DNA of 49,141 nt from Massilia sp. Root335 (GCF_001425685.1 NZ_LMCY01000039.1:1-49141), one strand, 5' to 3'. Counted from the stretch's first letter, positions 16,926 through 26,533 are shown. Made by a program: numbers and translations. The notes: generated by a model not told the origin, from the letters alone.

Positions 16926-18374
16926 TTAATCGAATTCCCCGACACGAACGATTTTCAGTGCGTTCGTACCGCCGACCTGGCCCATCGGCTCACCCCACGT
17001 GACGACGATCATGTCGCCCTTCTTGACGATCCCGTTGGCCACCATCAGGTCTTCGGCCTGGCGCAGGACGGCGGCGCTGTCGCCGCGCTGCGTCAGGTGG
17101 TACGCATGCACGTTACGATACAGCGATACCTTGCGCTGGGTGGTGACGCTTGGCGTCAGGGCGTAGATCGGGGTGTCGACGTGGTGACGGCTCATCCACA
17201 GCGCGGTCGAGCCGGATTCGGTCAGCGCCACGATCGCCTTCACGCGCAGGTGGTGCGCGGTGAACAGGGCGCCGTAGGCGATCGACTGGTCGATCCGGGT
17301 GAACTGCACGTTCAGGAAGTCGGCTTCGAGTTTGTTGTATTCGGAACGTTCCGCTTCGACGCAGATGGCGGACATCATCTCGACCGTCTCGACCGGCCAC
17401 TTGCCGGCGGCGGTCTCGGCCGACGTCATGACGGCGTCGGTGCCGTCCAGCACGGCGTTCGCCACGTCCGACACTTCGGCGCGGGTCGGCACGGCGTTGA
17501 CGATCATCGATTCCATCATCTGCGTGGCGGTGATCGCCAGCTTGTTGGAATCGCGCGCCATGCGGATCATGCGCTTCTGCAGCGCCGGCACGGCCGCGTT
17601 GCCCACTTCGACGGCGAGGTCGCCGCGGGCGACCATGATGCCGTCGGAGGCGTCCAGGATTTCCTGCAGCACGGGAATCGCTTCCGCGCGCTCGATCTTC
17701 GCGATCATCATCGGCTTGTGGCCCGACGGCTCGCCGGCGATGTTGGCCAGCTGGCGCGCCATTTCCATGTCGGTCGCCGTTTTCGGGAAGGAAATCGCCA
17801 GGTAGTCGGCCTGGAAGGTCATCGCGGTCTTGATGTCTTCCATGTCCTTCGCGGTCAGCGCGGGCGCCGTCAGGCCGCCGCCCAGGCGGTTGATGCCCTT
17901 GTTGTTGGACAGTTCGCCGCCGACCTTGACGATGGTGTGGATCTCGCTGCCGGCCACGCGCTCGACGATCAGCACGATCAGGCCGTCGTTCAGCAGCAGC
18001 GTGTCGCCCGGACGCACGTCGTTCGGCAGGGCCTTGTAGTCGAGGCCGACGCGCTCCTGGTTGCCCAGTTCGCCGTTCTCGCCCCAGCGGGAGTCGAGGA
18101 TGAAGCGGTCACCATTGTTCAGCAGGATCTTGCCCTCTTCGAACTTGCCGACGCGGATCTTCGGCCCCTGCATATCGGCCATGATCGCCACTTCGCGGCC
18201 GCACTCGGCGGCGGCGCGACGCACCAGGTTGGCGCGGTCGATGTGGTCCTGGGCACGGCCGTGCGAAAAGTTCAGGCGCACGATATCCACGCCCGCACGA
18301 ATCATGCGGACGAGCGTATCGAAGTCGGAGGAAGCGGGGCCGATGGTTGCGACGATCTTGGTGCCACGAGACAT
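16926..18374 (-). CDS. pyk: Pyruvate kinase
   Basis: The 482-residue enzyme converts phosphoenolpyruvate and ADP to pyruvate and ATP. Seen are the N-terminal TKIVATIGPASSD, VRLNFSHG, the B-domain IADMQGPKIRVG, the catalytic stretch MMIAKIERAEAI and IMVARGDLAVEVG, and NKLAITATQMMESMI. The C-terminal regulatory domain is present. pgk is upstream by 57 bp on the same strand and fba follows, making a lower-glycolysis cluster. Confidence 0.95.
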   Translation of the reverse strand: MSRGTKIVATIGPASSDFDTLVRMIRAGVDIVRLNFSHGRAQDHIDRANLVRRAAAECGREVAIMADMQGPKIRVGKFEEGKILLNNGDRFILDSRWGENGELGNQERVGLDYKALPNDVRPGDTLLLNDGLIVLIVERVAGSEIHTIVKVGGELSNNKGINRLGGGLTAPALTAKDMEDIKTAMTFQADYLAISFPKTATDMEMARQLANIAGEPSGHKPMMIAKIERAEAIPVLQEILDASDGIMVARGDLAVEVGNAAVPALQKRMIRMARDSNKLAITATQMMESMIVNAVPTRAEVSDVANAVLDGTDAVMTSAETAAGKWPVETVEMMSAICVEAERSEYNKLEADFLNVQFTRIDQSIAYGALFTAHHLRVKAIVALTESGSTALWMSRHHVDTPIYALTPSVTTQRKVSLYRNVHAYHLTQRGDSAAVLRQAEDLMVANGIVKKGDMIVVTWGEPMGQVGGTNALKIVRVGEFD

Positions 18375-18392
18375 TGAACTATCCTTGAAGTG

Positions 18393-18416
18393 AAAAGCGC
18401 AGCCCGTGAGCTGCGC
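18393..18416 (-). terminator. Weak terminator/attenuator between pgk and pyk
   Basis: On the coding strand GCGCAGC and GCTGCGC pair around a six-base loop and are followed by TTTTC. The short T-run suggests partial termination after pgk, 16 bases past its stop, which would lower pyk relative to pgk. Confidence 0.4.
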
Positions 18417-18431
18417 CGGTGACCGGTAGGT

Positions 18432-19637
<1,206 letters not shown>

Positions 19638-19677
19638 TGTCAACTGTCGAGAAATGTTTAAAAAACGCTATTTTACC

Positions 19678-20022
19678 TTAGGCCAGCCCTTGGAAAACAT
19701 GAGAAACGCGCAGGACAGTGAATACCACCATGCCGATAACGATGGTCTGCAACATGTTCCGCCGCCACAGGTAGTAGGCGAGCGCCGCAAGGCCGGCCAG
19801 CAGTTTCGGATTCGTGACGGCCAGCTGGATGTCGCCCTGCGGCCCCAGCATGAAATCCGGCGCGACGATCGCCGCCAGCGCGCAGGCCGGCGCATAGCGC
19901 AGCAGTTCCTGCACGCGCCGGGGAATCGTCACGCGGTGGCCCACCATCCACAAGCCGCTGCGGGTGCAGGCGGTGGCCACGGCCAGCACGGCGATGACGG
20001 CCCAGATGTCCCAGTCAGCCAT
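19678..20022 (-). CDS. azlD: AzlD-type small subunit of branched-chain amino acid exporter
   Basis: The 114-residue protein has about three or four hydrophobic segments (WAVIAVLAVATACT, LLRYAPACALAAIVAPDFML, LLAGLAALAYYLW, TIVIGMVVFTVLRV) and the family pattern PRRVQELLRYAPACALAAIVAP. It partners AzlC to export branched-chain amino acids or analogues. The ATG at 20022 overlaps the azlC stop by eight bases, which supports coupled translation. The length is normal for AzlD. Confidence 0.85.
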   Translation of the reverse strand: MADWDIWAVIAVLAVATACTRSGLWMVGHRVTIPRRVQELLRYAPACALAAIVAPDFMLGPQGDIQLAVTNPKLLAGLAALAYYLWRRNMLQTIVIGMVVFTVLRVSHVFQGLA

Positions 20023-20782
20023 GGCGCACCTTGCGCCGTCCGCGCGTTTCCTCGACGGCGATGGCGGTGGACATGCCGACGACGACCGCAAGCAGCAACC
20101 CCAGCTTGTACGGCAGGCCATGTGCCAGCACGGACACGATGCCCGCCACCAGCACGCCGCACAGGGCCGCGCTGTTGATGATCAGGGGGACCAGGATGCA
20201 CAGGATGGCGAGCGTGCCGGCAAACCCCAGCTGCCATTCGGTCGGGACGGCGCTGCCCAGGAAGATGCCGGCGAACGTGCCGGCCTGCCACGCGCCCCAG
20301 GTCGGATACAGCAGGCCCTTGAGGAACGACAGCTTGCCCCGTTCGGGCGCCGTACGGGGGTAGCGCTGCAGGAAAAGTGCCGTCGTCAGATCGCCGGAAA
20401 TATAGCCGAGATAAAAACGCTGGAACAGCGGCAGCTTCGCGAAATGGGGGGCGAGCAATGCGGAAAAGATGACGAAGCGCAGGTTGACGACGAACGCCGT
20501 GGCAAAGATGACCCCGACGGGCGCACCCGCGGCGATCAACGGAAGCGACGCGAGCTGGGCCGAGCCCGAATACACGACGAGGGTCATGGTGCTCGCCTGC
20601 AGCACGGTGAGGCCGCTCTTGACCATCGCGACGCCCAGCACCATGCCCCACGCGACGAGGCCGAACAGCGTGGGCAGGCCGACCTGGAAACCTTCGCGCC
20701 AGGCGGCGGCATCGTGGCCGTCGACATCGCCGGCGCTGCCGTCGCCGCGTTGGGCGCCTGAATCCAGGTGTGGGCCGTTCAT
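20015..20782 (-). CDS. azlC: AzlC-type large subunit of branched-chain amino acid exporter
   Basis: The 255-residue membrane protein has family blocks FQVGLPTLFGLVAWGMVLGVAMVKSGLT, STMTLVVYSGSAQLASLPLIAAGAPVGVIFATAFVVNLRFVIFSALLAPHF and LGYISGDLTTALFLQRYP. It is the main translocating subunit, homologous to E. coli YgaZ. The first 30 residues are a hydrophilic Gly/Asp/His-rich tail. The ATG at 20782 has AGGAAC upstream; a TTG further up is unlikely. Confidence 0.88.
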   Translation of the reverse strand: MNGPHLDSGAQRGDGSAGDVDGHDAAAWREGFQVGLPTLFGLVAWGMVLGVAMVKSGLTVLQASTMTLVVYSGSAQLASLPLIAAGAPVGVIFATAFVVNLRFVIFSALLAPHFAKLPLFQRFYLGYISGDLTTALFLQRYPRTAPERGKLSFLKGLLYPTWGAWQAGTFAGIFLGSAVPTEWQLGFAGTLAILCILVPLIINSAALCGVLVAGIVSVLAHGLPYKLGLLLAVVVGMSTAIAVEETRGRRKVRHG

Positions 20783-21105
20783 GTCGCGTTCCTGCAACAA
20801 AAGCGGCAAACAGGCATGGCGGACGGGCGGCGTTCGGACATGAAACGATGTAGTGAGAATGCGTGTAGATTTCCTTGCCGGAAATTCTACTCGACAGTAT
20901 TAAGGCCGCTATTCTACCGGACCATTCCGGCAATCAGGTCGAATCCGTTAGAATCGTGGTTTTGGGAATGCCGAGATACCGGACGCGCGACGACGAGCCG
21001 CAAGCGCCATGGATAGCTAAGGTAAGTAAATACGGCGCGCATGGCAAGCCTGCACAGGCCGGTTCTTGGGAATTCCCCTTGCCAAACTAGTTGACGGAGA
21101 AATCG
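20783..21105. other. Divergent intergenic region azlC / zinc-finger gene
   Basis: This 323-bp gap has no gene I can support. It holds an inverted repeat at 20866-20891 (GTAGATTTCC and GGAAATTCTAC around TTGCC, one bulged base), 84 bases upstream of azlC, which could be an operator. On the plus strand TAGAAT (20949-20954) may be a -10 element for the zinc-finger gene, without a clear -35. The segment is less GC-rich than the genes beside it. Confidence 0.5.
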
Positions 21106-21300
21106 ATGAACGACAAGACCATCCCGGTCGTGGAACTGGAAGCCAAGGACCTGCCGGCATATTGCCCTAACCCGGCCATGCCGCTGTGGTCGTCCCACCC
21201 GCGCGTCTTCCTGGATTTCGATCACGACGGCAACGCCAAGTGCCCGTACTGCGGCACCCAGTACCGCCTGAAGCCGGGCACCGTGCTGGCTCACCACTGA
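21106..21300 (+). CDS. Small CHCC zinc-finger protein
   Basis: The 64-residue protein matches the zf-CHCC family, relatives of the mitochondrial complex I subunit NDUFS6 that are widespread as short proteins in proteobacteria. Candidate zinc ligands are C20, H31, C46 and C49 (AYCP, SSHPRVFLDF, KCPYCGTQYRL). The ATG at 21106 has GGAGA seven bases upstream. The bacterial role is not established. The YheT-type hydrolase follows after 25 bp. Confidence 0.85.
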   Translation: MNDKTIPVVELEAKDLPAYCPNPAMPLWSSHPRVFLDFDHDGNAKCPYCGTQYRLKPGTVLAHH

Positions 21301-21325
21301 TTTCTGTCATGCCTGGGGGCTTGCC

Positions 21326-22366
21326 GTGAACCCAGCGAGCGCCGCGGCCACCCAGGCCGCCCCAAGCTACCAGGCGCCCTGGTGGCTGCCGGGCGGCGAC
21401 CTGCAGACGATTTATCCCGCCCTCTGCATCCGCAAACCGGCCGTCGCCTACCGGCGCGAGCGCTGGAACACGCCATGCGGCCAGGATTTCATCGACGTCG
21501 ACCTCGTCGACGGTGCCACGGCCGGCGCCCCGTTCGTCCTGCTGTTCCACGGCCTGGAAGGGTCGTCGGACAGCCATTACGCACGTTCCCTGATGGCGCT
21601 CGTCGCGGCGCGCGGCTGGCATGGCGCGGTCCCGCACTTCCGCGGCTGCTCGGGCGAGGCGAACCTGGCCCCGCGCTTCTACCACTCCGGCGACGCCGAA
21701 GAACTCGACTGGATCATCCGCCGGCTGCGTCCCCGCCATGCCGGTCCGTTCTACGTGGCCGGGGTGTCGCTCGGCGGCAATGCCCTGCTGCGCTGGCTGG
21801 GTGAACAGCGCCATGGCGCGGGCATCGTCGACGCCGCCGTGTCCATCTCCGCCCCGCTCGACCTGGCGGCCGGCGGCGCCGCGCTGTCGTCCGGCTTCAA
21901 CCGCCTGTACACGCGCATGTTCCTGCAGACCCTGAAGCCGAAGGCGCTGGCCAAGCTGGAACGCTTTCCCGGCCTGTTCGACCGCGACCGCCTGCTCGCC
22001 GCAAACGATTTATACAGTTTCGACAACGTCGTCACCGCCCCGCTGCACGGCTACCGCGACACCGACGATTACTGGCACCGCGCCAGCGCCCGCCACGTCC
22101 TGCACGACATCGTCGTCCCGACCCTCGTGCTGAACGCGCGCAACGATCCGTTCCTGCCGGGCCGCCACCTGCCGCAGACGGCCGCGCCCGCGGTGACGCT
22201 GGACTATCCGGCAACGGGTGGCCATGTCGGCTTTTCCACGGGCCCCTTTCCGGGACGCCTGGACTGGCTGCCGCAACGCATCCTGACCTTTTTCGACGAC
22301 ACGGCCGGCCGCCCCGATCCGCACGCCACGCGCGCGCCGGCGCCCCCGCGGCTGTGCCAAGCTTGA
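21326..22366 (+). CDS. YheT-family alpha/beta hydrolase
   Basis: The 346-residue cytoplasmic hydrolase has WWLPGGDLQTIYPAL near the start, LLFHGLEGSSDSHYARSL at the oxyanion region, FRGCSGEANLAPRFYHSGDAEELDW, and the nucleophile elbow GVSLGG with S148. Catalytic Asp and His are expected in NARNDPFLPG and GGHVGF, both present. These blocks identify the YheT/Abhydrolase 1-3 family; physiological substrates are poorly known. Start is GTG with GGGGG upstream. The next gene begins four bp after the stop and is probably coexpressed. Confidence 0.87.
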   Translation: MNPASAAATQAAPSYQAPWWLPGGDLQTIYPALCIRKPAVAYRRERWNTPCGQDFIDVDLVDGATAGAPFVLLFHGLEGSSDSHYARSLMALVAARGWHGAVPHFRGCSGEANLAPRFYHSGDAEELDWIIRRLRPRHAGPFYVAGVSLGGNALLRWLGEQRHGAGIVDAAVSISAPLDLAAGGAALSSGFNRLYTRMFLQTLKPKALAKLERFPGLFDRDRLLAANDLYSFDNVVTAPLHGYRDTDDYWHRASARHVLHDIVVPTLVLNARNDPFLPGRHLPQTAAPAVTLDYPATGGHVGFSTGPFPGRLDWLPQRILTFFDDTAGRPDPHATRAPAPPRLCQA

Positions 22367-22370
22367 ACCC

Positions 22371-22973
22371 ATGGACGACATCGTAAAACAGGCAATGGCC
22401 AAATGGCCGAACGTGCCCTACTGCTACGGCTGGCTGGCACTGGACGCGCGCGGCGCCTGGCGCATGCGCGACGAAGCGTCCCAGCGCGCCGGCACACCGG
22501 GCGACAAGCTCACGAACGCGGCGCTGGTCGGCTTCATCGCCCGCAATTATTTGCCGGATGAGCGCGGCTGCTGGTATTTCCAGAACGGTCCGCAGCGCGT
22601 CTACGTCAACCTCGAGACGACGCCGTTCATCGCCCGCACCGACCCCGCGCAAGGCCTCGTCCTGCACACGGGCCAGCCGCTGGATGCCCCGGCCGAAGCC
22701 TGGCTGACGGACGCCGGCGGCATCGTGCTGCGCGCCGGGCAGACGGTGGCCCAGGTGGACGACCGCGACGCGGCGCAACTGCTGCAGGCATTCGAACTGG
22801 ATGGCCGTCCCGCGGCGGACGAGGACGTGATGGCGTGGCTGGAAGGCGGCGCGGGCGGCCTGGCCCTGCGCTGGCAGGACCGGCGCATCGCCGTCGGGCG
22901 GCTGATGGCGGACGAGATGCCGGAACGCTTCGGTTTCGTGCGCCGGCCGGATTTGCTGCAGCCGAAGAGTTAG
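22371..22973 (+). CDS. Conserved protein of unknown function (YheT-linked)
   Basis: The 200-residue protein has no signal peptide or membrane segment. I do not recognise a functional family. Features seen: Trp/Tyr-rich N-terminal part (KWPNVPYCYGWLALDARGAWRMRD), then TNAALVGFIARNYLPDERGCWYFQNGPQRVYVNLETTPFI, and a C-terminal GLALRWQDRRIAVGRL with acidic residues. It starts four bp after the YheT-type hydrolase, so a joint role is plausible but unproven. A REP-like pair follows its stop by a few bases. Confidence 0.75.
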   Translation: MDDIVKQAMAKWPNVPYCYGWLALDARGAWRMRDEASQRAGTPGDKLTNAALVGFIARNYLPDERGCWYFQNGPQRVYVNLETTPFIARTDPAQGLVLHTGQPLDAPAEAWLTDAGGIVLRAGQTVAQVDDRDAAQLLQAFELDGRPAADEDVMAWLEGGAGGLALRWQDRRIAVGRLMADEMPERFGFVRRPDLLQPKS

Positions 22974-22976
22974 TCA

Positions 22977-23057
22977 TCGTCGTCCCCGCGAAGGCGGGGA
23001 CCCAAGTACTGTGCCGTTACGCACGCAAAATTAGGCCCCCGCCTCCGCGGGGGCGAC
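22977..23057. repeat. REP-like paired inverted repeat, copy 3
   Basis: The left arm CGTCGTCCCCGCGAAGGCGG continues GGACCCAA, and the right arm is TTAGGCCCCCGCCTCCGCGG followed by GGGCGACG. Each arm is a hairpin of its own and the two oppose each other. It is nearly identical in layout to copies 1 and 2 and lies directly after a stop codon. Confidence 0.75.
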
Positions 23058-23097
23058 GGTAGCGGTGGCGGTGGCGGTAACGATGACAGCGGCAGCA

Positions 23098-23136
23098 GCA
23101 ACGACAGCAACGACAGCAACGACAGCAACAGCAACG
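23098..23136. repeat. Short 9-bp tandem repeat
   Basis: The nonamer ACGACAGCA repeats three times in a row, followed by a partial unit, just beyond the stop of the M48 protease gene. Next to it (23063-23078) GGTGGC-like hexamers also repeat. It is a small microsatellite that could vary in length between strains. Confidence 0.6.
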
Positions 23137-23145
23137 TCGTTCAGG

Positions 23146-24741
23146 CTACCGATCCCTGTCCTTCTTCTCTTTCTTCTCGTCCTTCTGGCGCTCGTTCAAC
23201 TCCCGCTCGCGCGCATCGATCACGGCCTGGTCGTAGAACGACACGTCCTTCGCCTTGCGCGCGAGATTGAGCTGGTCGACGGCCGCCGGCACCGCCCCCG
23301 TCAGCACATACGATTCGGCCAGCGCCATGTGCTGCAAGGCGATCTTGCCCTGGGCCGCATATGTCTTGGCCAACTGATCGTAGAGCTTGGGCTCCTCGCG
23401 GTATTGCTGCACCTGGTCGCGCAGGAACTGGCCGGCCTTGTCCAGCTGGCCGTCCGCGATCAGCGCGTCGGCGTACTGGCGCGTCAGCATGCGCGACAGC
23501 GGGAATTTCTGGTACGCGGCTTCCGCTTCCTGGACGGCCTGGTGGACGACTTGCGGCGGTTGCCCGGGCGCCAGCTTGATCTCGATGCCGAGGCCGGCAA
23601 ACATGGCGCTGCCGTCCGTACCGCTGCGCTCGCTCGAAAACACCCCGGGACGCGGCTTCGTCGACGCCTTCGCCTTGTCGAGCCAGCTCTGCGCCGTCTT
23701 GAGATCGCCCTGCTTCAGCGCGAGGTACGACAGGCCGTACATCGCGGCCGTCTGCTGCTGCGTGTTCGGCTGGGCCAGCTGGCTGTCGAACGTGGATTTC
23801 GCTTCGTCGCGGCCTTTCTGGCTTTCGTCCTGCAGCACGCGCACGCGGGCGCGCACGAGGTGGAATTCGATGCTGTCCGGCCGGATGCGGATAGACTTGG
23901 GATTCTCGCGGATACGCGCCTGGATGTCGGCGATGCGCTCGCCCGTCAGCGGGTGGCTGCTGAGCCAGGCCGGCGCCTCGCCATACACGCGCGTCGTGCT
24001 CTGCAAGCGCTTGAAGAAATTGACCATGCCCGACGTATCGTAACCGGCCGCGCGCATCGTCTGGAAGCCGACGCGGTCCGCCTCGCGCTCGGCGTCGCGG
24101 CTGAAATTCAGCTGGCGCTGGATGGCCAGGCCCTGCCCGCCCATCATGACGCCCATCGCCGCATCGGCCCCGCCGCCGGCCTTGCCGACCAGCGCCGCCA
24201 GCAGCAGCGCGGCCAATGGCAACAATGCATCCTGCTTCTGCTGGCCGATCATGCGGGCGATGTGGCGCTGCTGCACGTGGCCGATCTCGTGCGACAGCAC
24301 GGACGCCAGCTCCGACTCGCTCTGCGCCGAGAGCAGCAGTTGCGAGTGGACGCCGATGAACCCGCCGGGCAGCGCGAACGCGTTGATCATCGGATCGCGC
24401 ACGGCGAAAAAGAAGAAATCGGCATTCGTCTCGCCGCGCGCGCCGGGCGCGAACGACACGAGGTTTTCGCCGAAGTTGTTCAGGAACTCGATGATCGCGT
24501 CGTCGTCCAGGTAATCGGGATCGCGCCGGATATCGTTCATGATCTCTTCGCCCAGCTTGCGCTCCATCACGGGCGACAGGTCGGCACGCGCCGTGTCGCC
24601 GAGCGTGGGCAAGCCGGTCGAATCGGCGCTGCCGTGCAGGACCGGAACAGTGGGGGCGGCGAGCGCGCCGGCGGTCGCCACGGCCAGGCTGACGGCCGCG
24701 GCGAGACGGCGCCACGGGCACCTTGGTGAAAGCTGCAACAT
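23146..24741 (-). CDS. Periplasmic M48 metalloprotease with TPR region (BepA-like)
   Basis: The 531-residue protein has a signal peptide (RRLAAAVSLAVATAGALAA), an M48 zinc-protease domain with H151-E152-IG-H155 in SHEIGHVQQRH, and a third-ligand region SRDAEREADRVGFQTM. A helical TPR-type C-terminal half follows (LSYLALKQGDLKTAQSWLDKA, AEAAYQKFPLSRMLTRQYADALI). This is the layout of BepA/YfgC, a periplasmic protease-chaperone that helps LptD and BAM assembly. The last residues are very charged (ELNERQKDEKKEKKDRDR). Start: ATG at 24741 gives the best signal peptide; a GTG at 24765 would add eight residues. moaC diverges from it. Confidence 0.87.
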   Translation of the reverse strand: MLQLSPRCPWRRLAAAVSLAVATAGALAAPTVPVLHGSADSTGLPTLGDTARADLSPVMERKLGEEIMNDIRRDPDYLDDDAIIEFLNNFGENLVSFAPGARGETNADFFFFAVRDPMINAFALPGGFIGVHSQLLLSAQSESELASVLSHEIGHVQQRHIARMIGQQKQDALLPLAALLLAALVGKAGGGADAAMGVMMGGQGLAIQRQLNFSRDAEREADRVGFQTMRAAGYDTSGMVNFFKRLQSTTRVYGEAPAWLSSHPLTGERIADIQARIRENPKSIRIRPDSIEFHLVRARVRVLQDESQKGRDEAKSTFDSQLAQPNTQQQTAAMYGLSYLALKQGDLKTAQSWLDKAKASTKPRPGVFSSERSGTDGSAMFAGLGIEIKLAPGQPPQVVHQAVQEAEAAYQKFPLSRMLTRQYADALIADGQLDKAGQFLRDQVQQYREEPKLYDQLAKTYAAQGKIALQHMALAESYVLTGAVPAAVDQLNLARKAKDVSFYDQAVIDARERELNERQKDEKKEKKDRDR

Positions 24742-24837
24742 CGCTGAAATCGGGTTAGGTTTCACGATGCTATGATAACCGCTTCCCGGCCATTGCTACT
24801 GCCGGGCCATATTTTGTTACTTTGCTGCCTGAACAAC

Positions 24838-25338
24838 ATGACAACATCCACCGACGCCGCCAGCCCCCTGACCCACTTCGACGCCACCGGCCAGGCCCAC
24901 ATGGTCGACGTCGGCGCCAAGGACGCCACCCACCGCATCGCCGTGGCCGCCGGCACCATCCGCATGCAACCGGCCACGCTGGCACTGGTGACGTCGGGCT
25001 CGGCCAAGAAGGGCGACGTGCTGGGCGTGGCGCGCATCGCGGCCATCATGGCGGCCAAGCGCACGAGCGACCTCATTCCCTTGTGCCATCCGCTGGCGAT
25101 TACCCGGGTCGCGGTCGATTTCGAAATCGATGCCGCGAACAACAGCGTGCATTGCCGGGCGCAGGTCGAGACCTACGGTAAAACCGGGGTCGAAATGGAA
25201 GCGCTCACTTCCGTCCAGGTGGGCTTGCTGACCATTTATGACATGTGCAAGGCCGCGGATCGCGGGATGGTCATGACTGATGTGCGCGTGCTGGAAAAGC
25301 ATGGCGGGAAGTCGGGGGACTGGACGGCACGGATATGA
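24838..25338 (+). CDS. moaC: Cyclic pyranopterin monophosphate synthase
   Basis: The 166-residue enzyme makes cyclic pyranopterin monophosphate in molybdenum cofactor synthesis, acting after MoaA. Family blocks are HMVDVGAKDATHRIAVAAG, KKGDVLGVARIAAIMAAKRTSDLIPLCHPL, TGVEMEALTSVQVGLLTIYDMCKAADRGM and the C-terminal EKHGGKSGDW. The ATG at 24838 gives the usual length; the frame is open upstream without similarity. No other mo genes are in the window. Confidence 0.94.
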   Translation: MTTSTDAASPLTHFDATGQAHMVDVGAKDATHRIAVAAGTIRMQPATLALVTSGSAKKGDVLGVARIAAIMAAKRTSDLIPLCHPLAITRVAVDFEIDAANNSVHCRAQVETYGKTGVEMEALTSVQVGLLTIYDMCKAADRGMVMTDVRVLEKHGGKSGDWTARI

Positions 25339-25367
25339 ACGCCCCACGGACGTCGACAAAGACACGA

Positions 25368-26117
25368 TCAGTCAGTCGTTTTCTTGAATAGCTTGTCCTT
25401 GTTGTGTTCGATACATTCGTGGATCGGCTCCGCAGTTAATATCGTCATAAAACCGAGTTCGACAGGCTCATTGTTTTTGCCGAGACTCTCGGTCACCAGA
25501 CCCAATGCCATCGTTCCGACGCCGACCGGCAGGCTCTCGTTAAAACGCACGATTGCGGGGCCGCCGCTGAAACCTCCGCGGGCCATCGAGGACACGATGT
25601 AATGGTCGAACGCGTGGTCATAACGTTTTACGCACGCATTGACCTCCCCTAACGTAGCGACAAGGATAGGTTCGCTCGAGAATGGCACTGGCGGGAATCC
25701 CATGATCAGGCACTGATCGAGCAGGAAATCGTAATTCCCGTAAGGCAGTTCTTTGCAGTGAAATCCCAGTTCGATCTCGGTGGGCGGATACCAAACCAGC
25801 GTAAAGCAAGCAATATCAATGTTCGGATCAGGATGAAAAAACGGTCCCGTCAACGGCAATTGCCTGCGAGGTAAATCGTCGCCCACTTCATCCAGCCGGT
25901 CACCCAGATTTTTTTCCGAGGGCACCTCGACAACATGGTTTACGCAGAGGATCTTTTGGCCGTCAACGACATGACGCGCAGTGACGTAGATCCCCTCCCC
26001 TACGTGAAAAGCCGAACCAATGCCTCGCGTACCATCAGGACTTTCCACGTCTACAAAAGCAACCGCCGGCCCGCACTCCCTGAATACCTTCCGATCCCAT
26101 CTGTCGTAATTCGACAT
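25368..26117 (-). CDS. Stand-alone trypsin-like serine protease domain
   Basis: The 249-residue protein is a chymotrypsin-fold protease without signal peptide, membrane segment or PDZ domain. The triad can be placed: H49 in VTARHVV, D101 in PNIDIACF and S184 in GGFSGGP. The N-terminus has the GSAFHVGEGIYVTARHVV pattern of HtrA-like and stress-type trypsin domains. Target is unknown. AAGGAG lies six to seven bases before the ATG. It looks compositionally different from neighbours: 31 of 60 bases at 25741-25800 are G or C, whereas flanking genes are much richer. No partner gene is beside it, and the VOC protein is upstream by 23 bp. Confidence 0.82.
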   Translation of the reverse strand: MSNYDRWDRKVFRECGPAVAFVDVESPDGTRGIGSAFHVGEGIYVTARHVVDGQKILCVNHVVEVPSEKNLGDRLDEVGDDLPRRQLPLTGPFFHPDPNIDIACFTLVWYPPTEIELGFHCKELPYGNYDFLLDQCLIMGFPPVPFSSEPILVATLGEVNACVKRYDHAFDHYIVSSMARGGFSGGPAIVRFNESLPVGVGTMALGLVTESLGKNNEPVELGFMTILTAEPIHECIEHNKDKLFKKTTD

Positions 26118-26140
26118 ATCGCTCCTTACCGTCTTTTAAT

Positions 26141-26533
26141 TCAGGATAATACCTGCAACCGCGTCCCAATCCACCAATAATTCCCCTGCTCATCCCGCAC
26201 ACCGGCCGACCGGTCCCCATACGGCAGATCGCGCGGCTCGGCGAGACTGACCGCGCCCCGGTCCAGCGCCCGTGCATAGACCTTGTCGACCTCCTCGACA
26301 TACACATGCACCGATGACACCGGCAATTCCGCCCACGGCCGGAACCCCACCATCAGCACCGAGTCGCCGATCCGGACCTCCGCGTGCCGGATCGTGCCCC
26401 CGGCGTCGATCTGGCGCCGCAACTCGACCGCGCCGAACGCGTGCGACAGAAAATCGAGGACGGCGCGCACATCCTTGACGAGCAAATAGGGTGACACCGC
26501 GTTATAGCCATCGGGTTTGTAGCGATCGTCCAT
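26141..26533 (-). CDS. VOC-family (glyoxalase/PhnB-like) protein
   Basis: The 130-residue protein has the paired beta-alpha-beta-beta-beta layout of VOC proteins: VSPYLLVKDVRAVLDFLSHAFGAVELRR, then RHAEVRIGDSVLMVGF, VHVYVEEVDKVYARALDRGA and YGDRSAGVRDEQGNYWWIGT. It is closest to the PhnB/YdeR-like group, whose members have varied or unknown activities. GGAGAG precedes the ATG. The trypsin-like protease gene follows on the same strand after 23 bp and may share its transcript. Function unassigned. Confidence 0.85.
   Translation of the reverse strand: MDDRYKPDGYNAVSPYLLVKDVRAVLDFLSHAFGAVELRRQIDAGGTIRHAEVRIGDSVLMVGFRPWAELPVSSVHVYVEEVDKVYARALDRGAVSLAEPRDLPYGDRSAGVRDEQGNYWWIGTRLQVLS

Noticed and set aside
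23098..23136. CRISPR-like short repeats
   Set aside because: The units are only nine bases and contiguous without spacers; no cas genes are nearby.
23065..24729. Open frame antisense to the M48 protease gene
   Set aside because: The minus strand encodes HEIGH and a signal peptide; the antisense product begins in a tandem repeat and is low-complexity.
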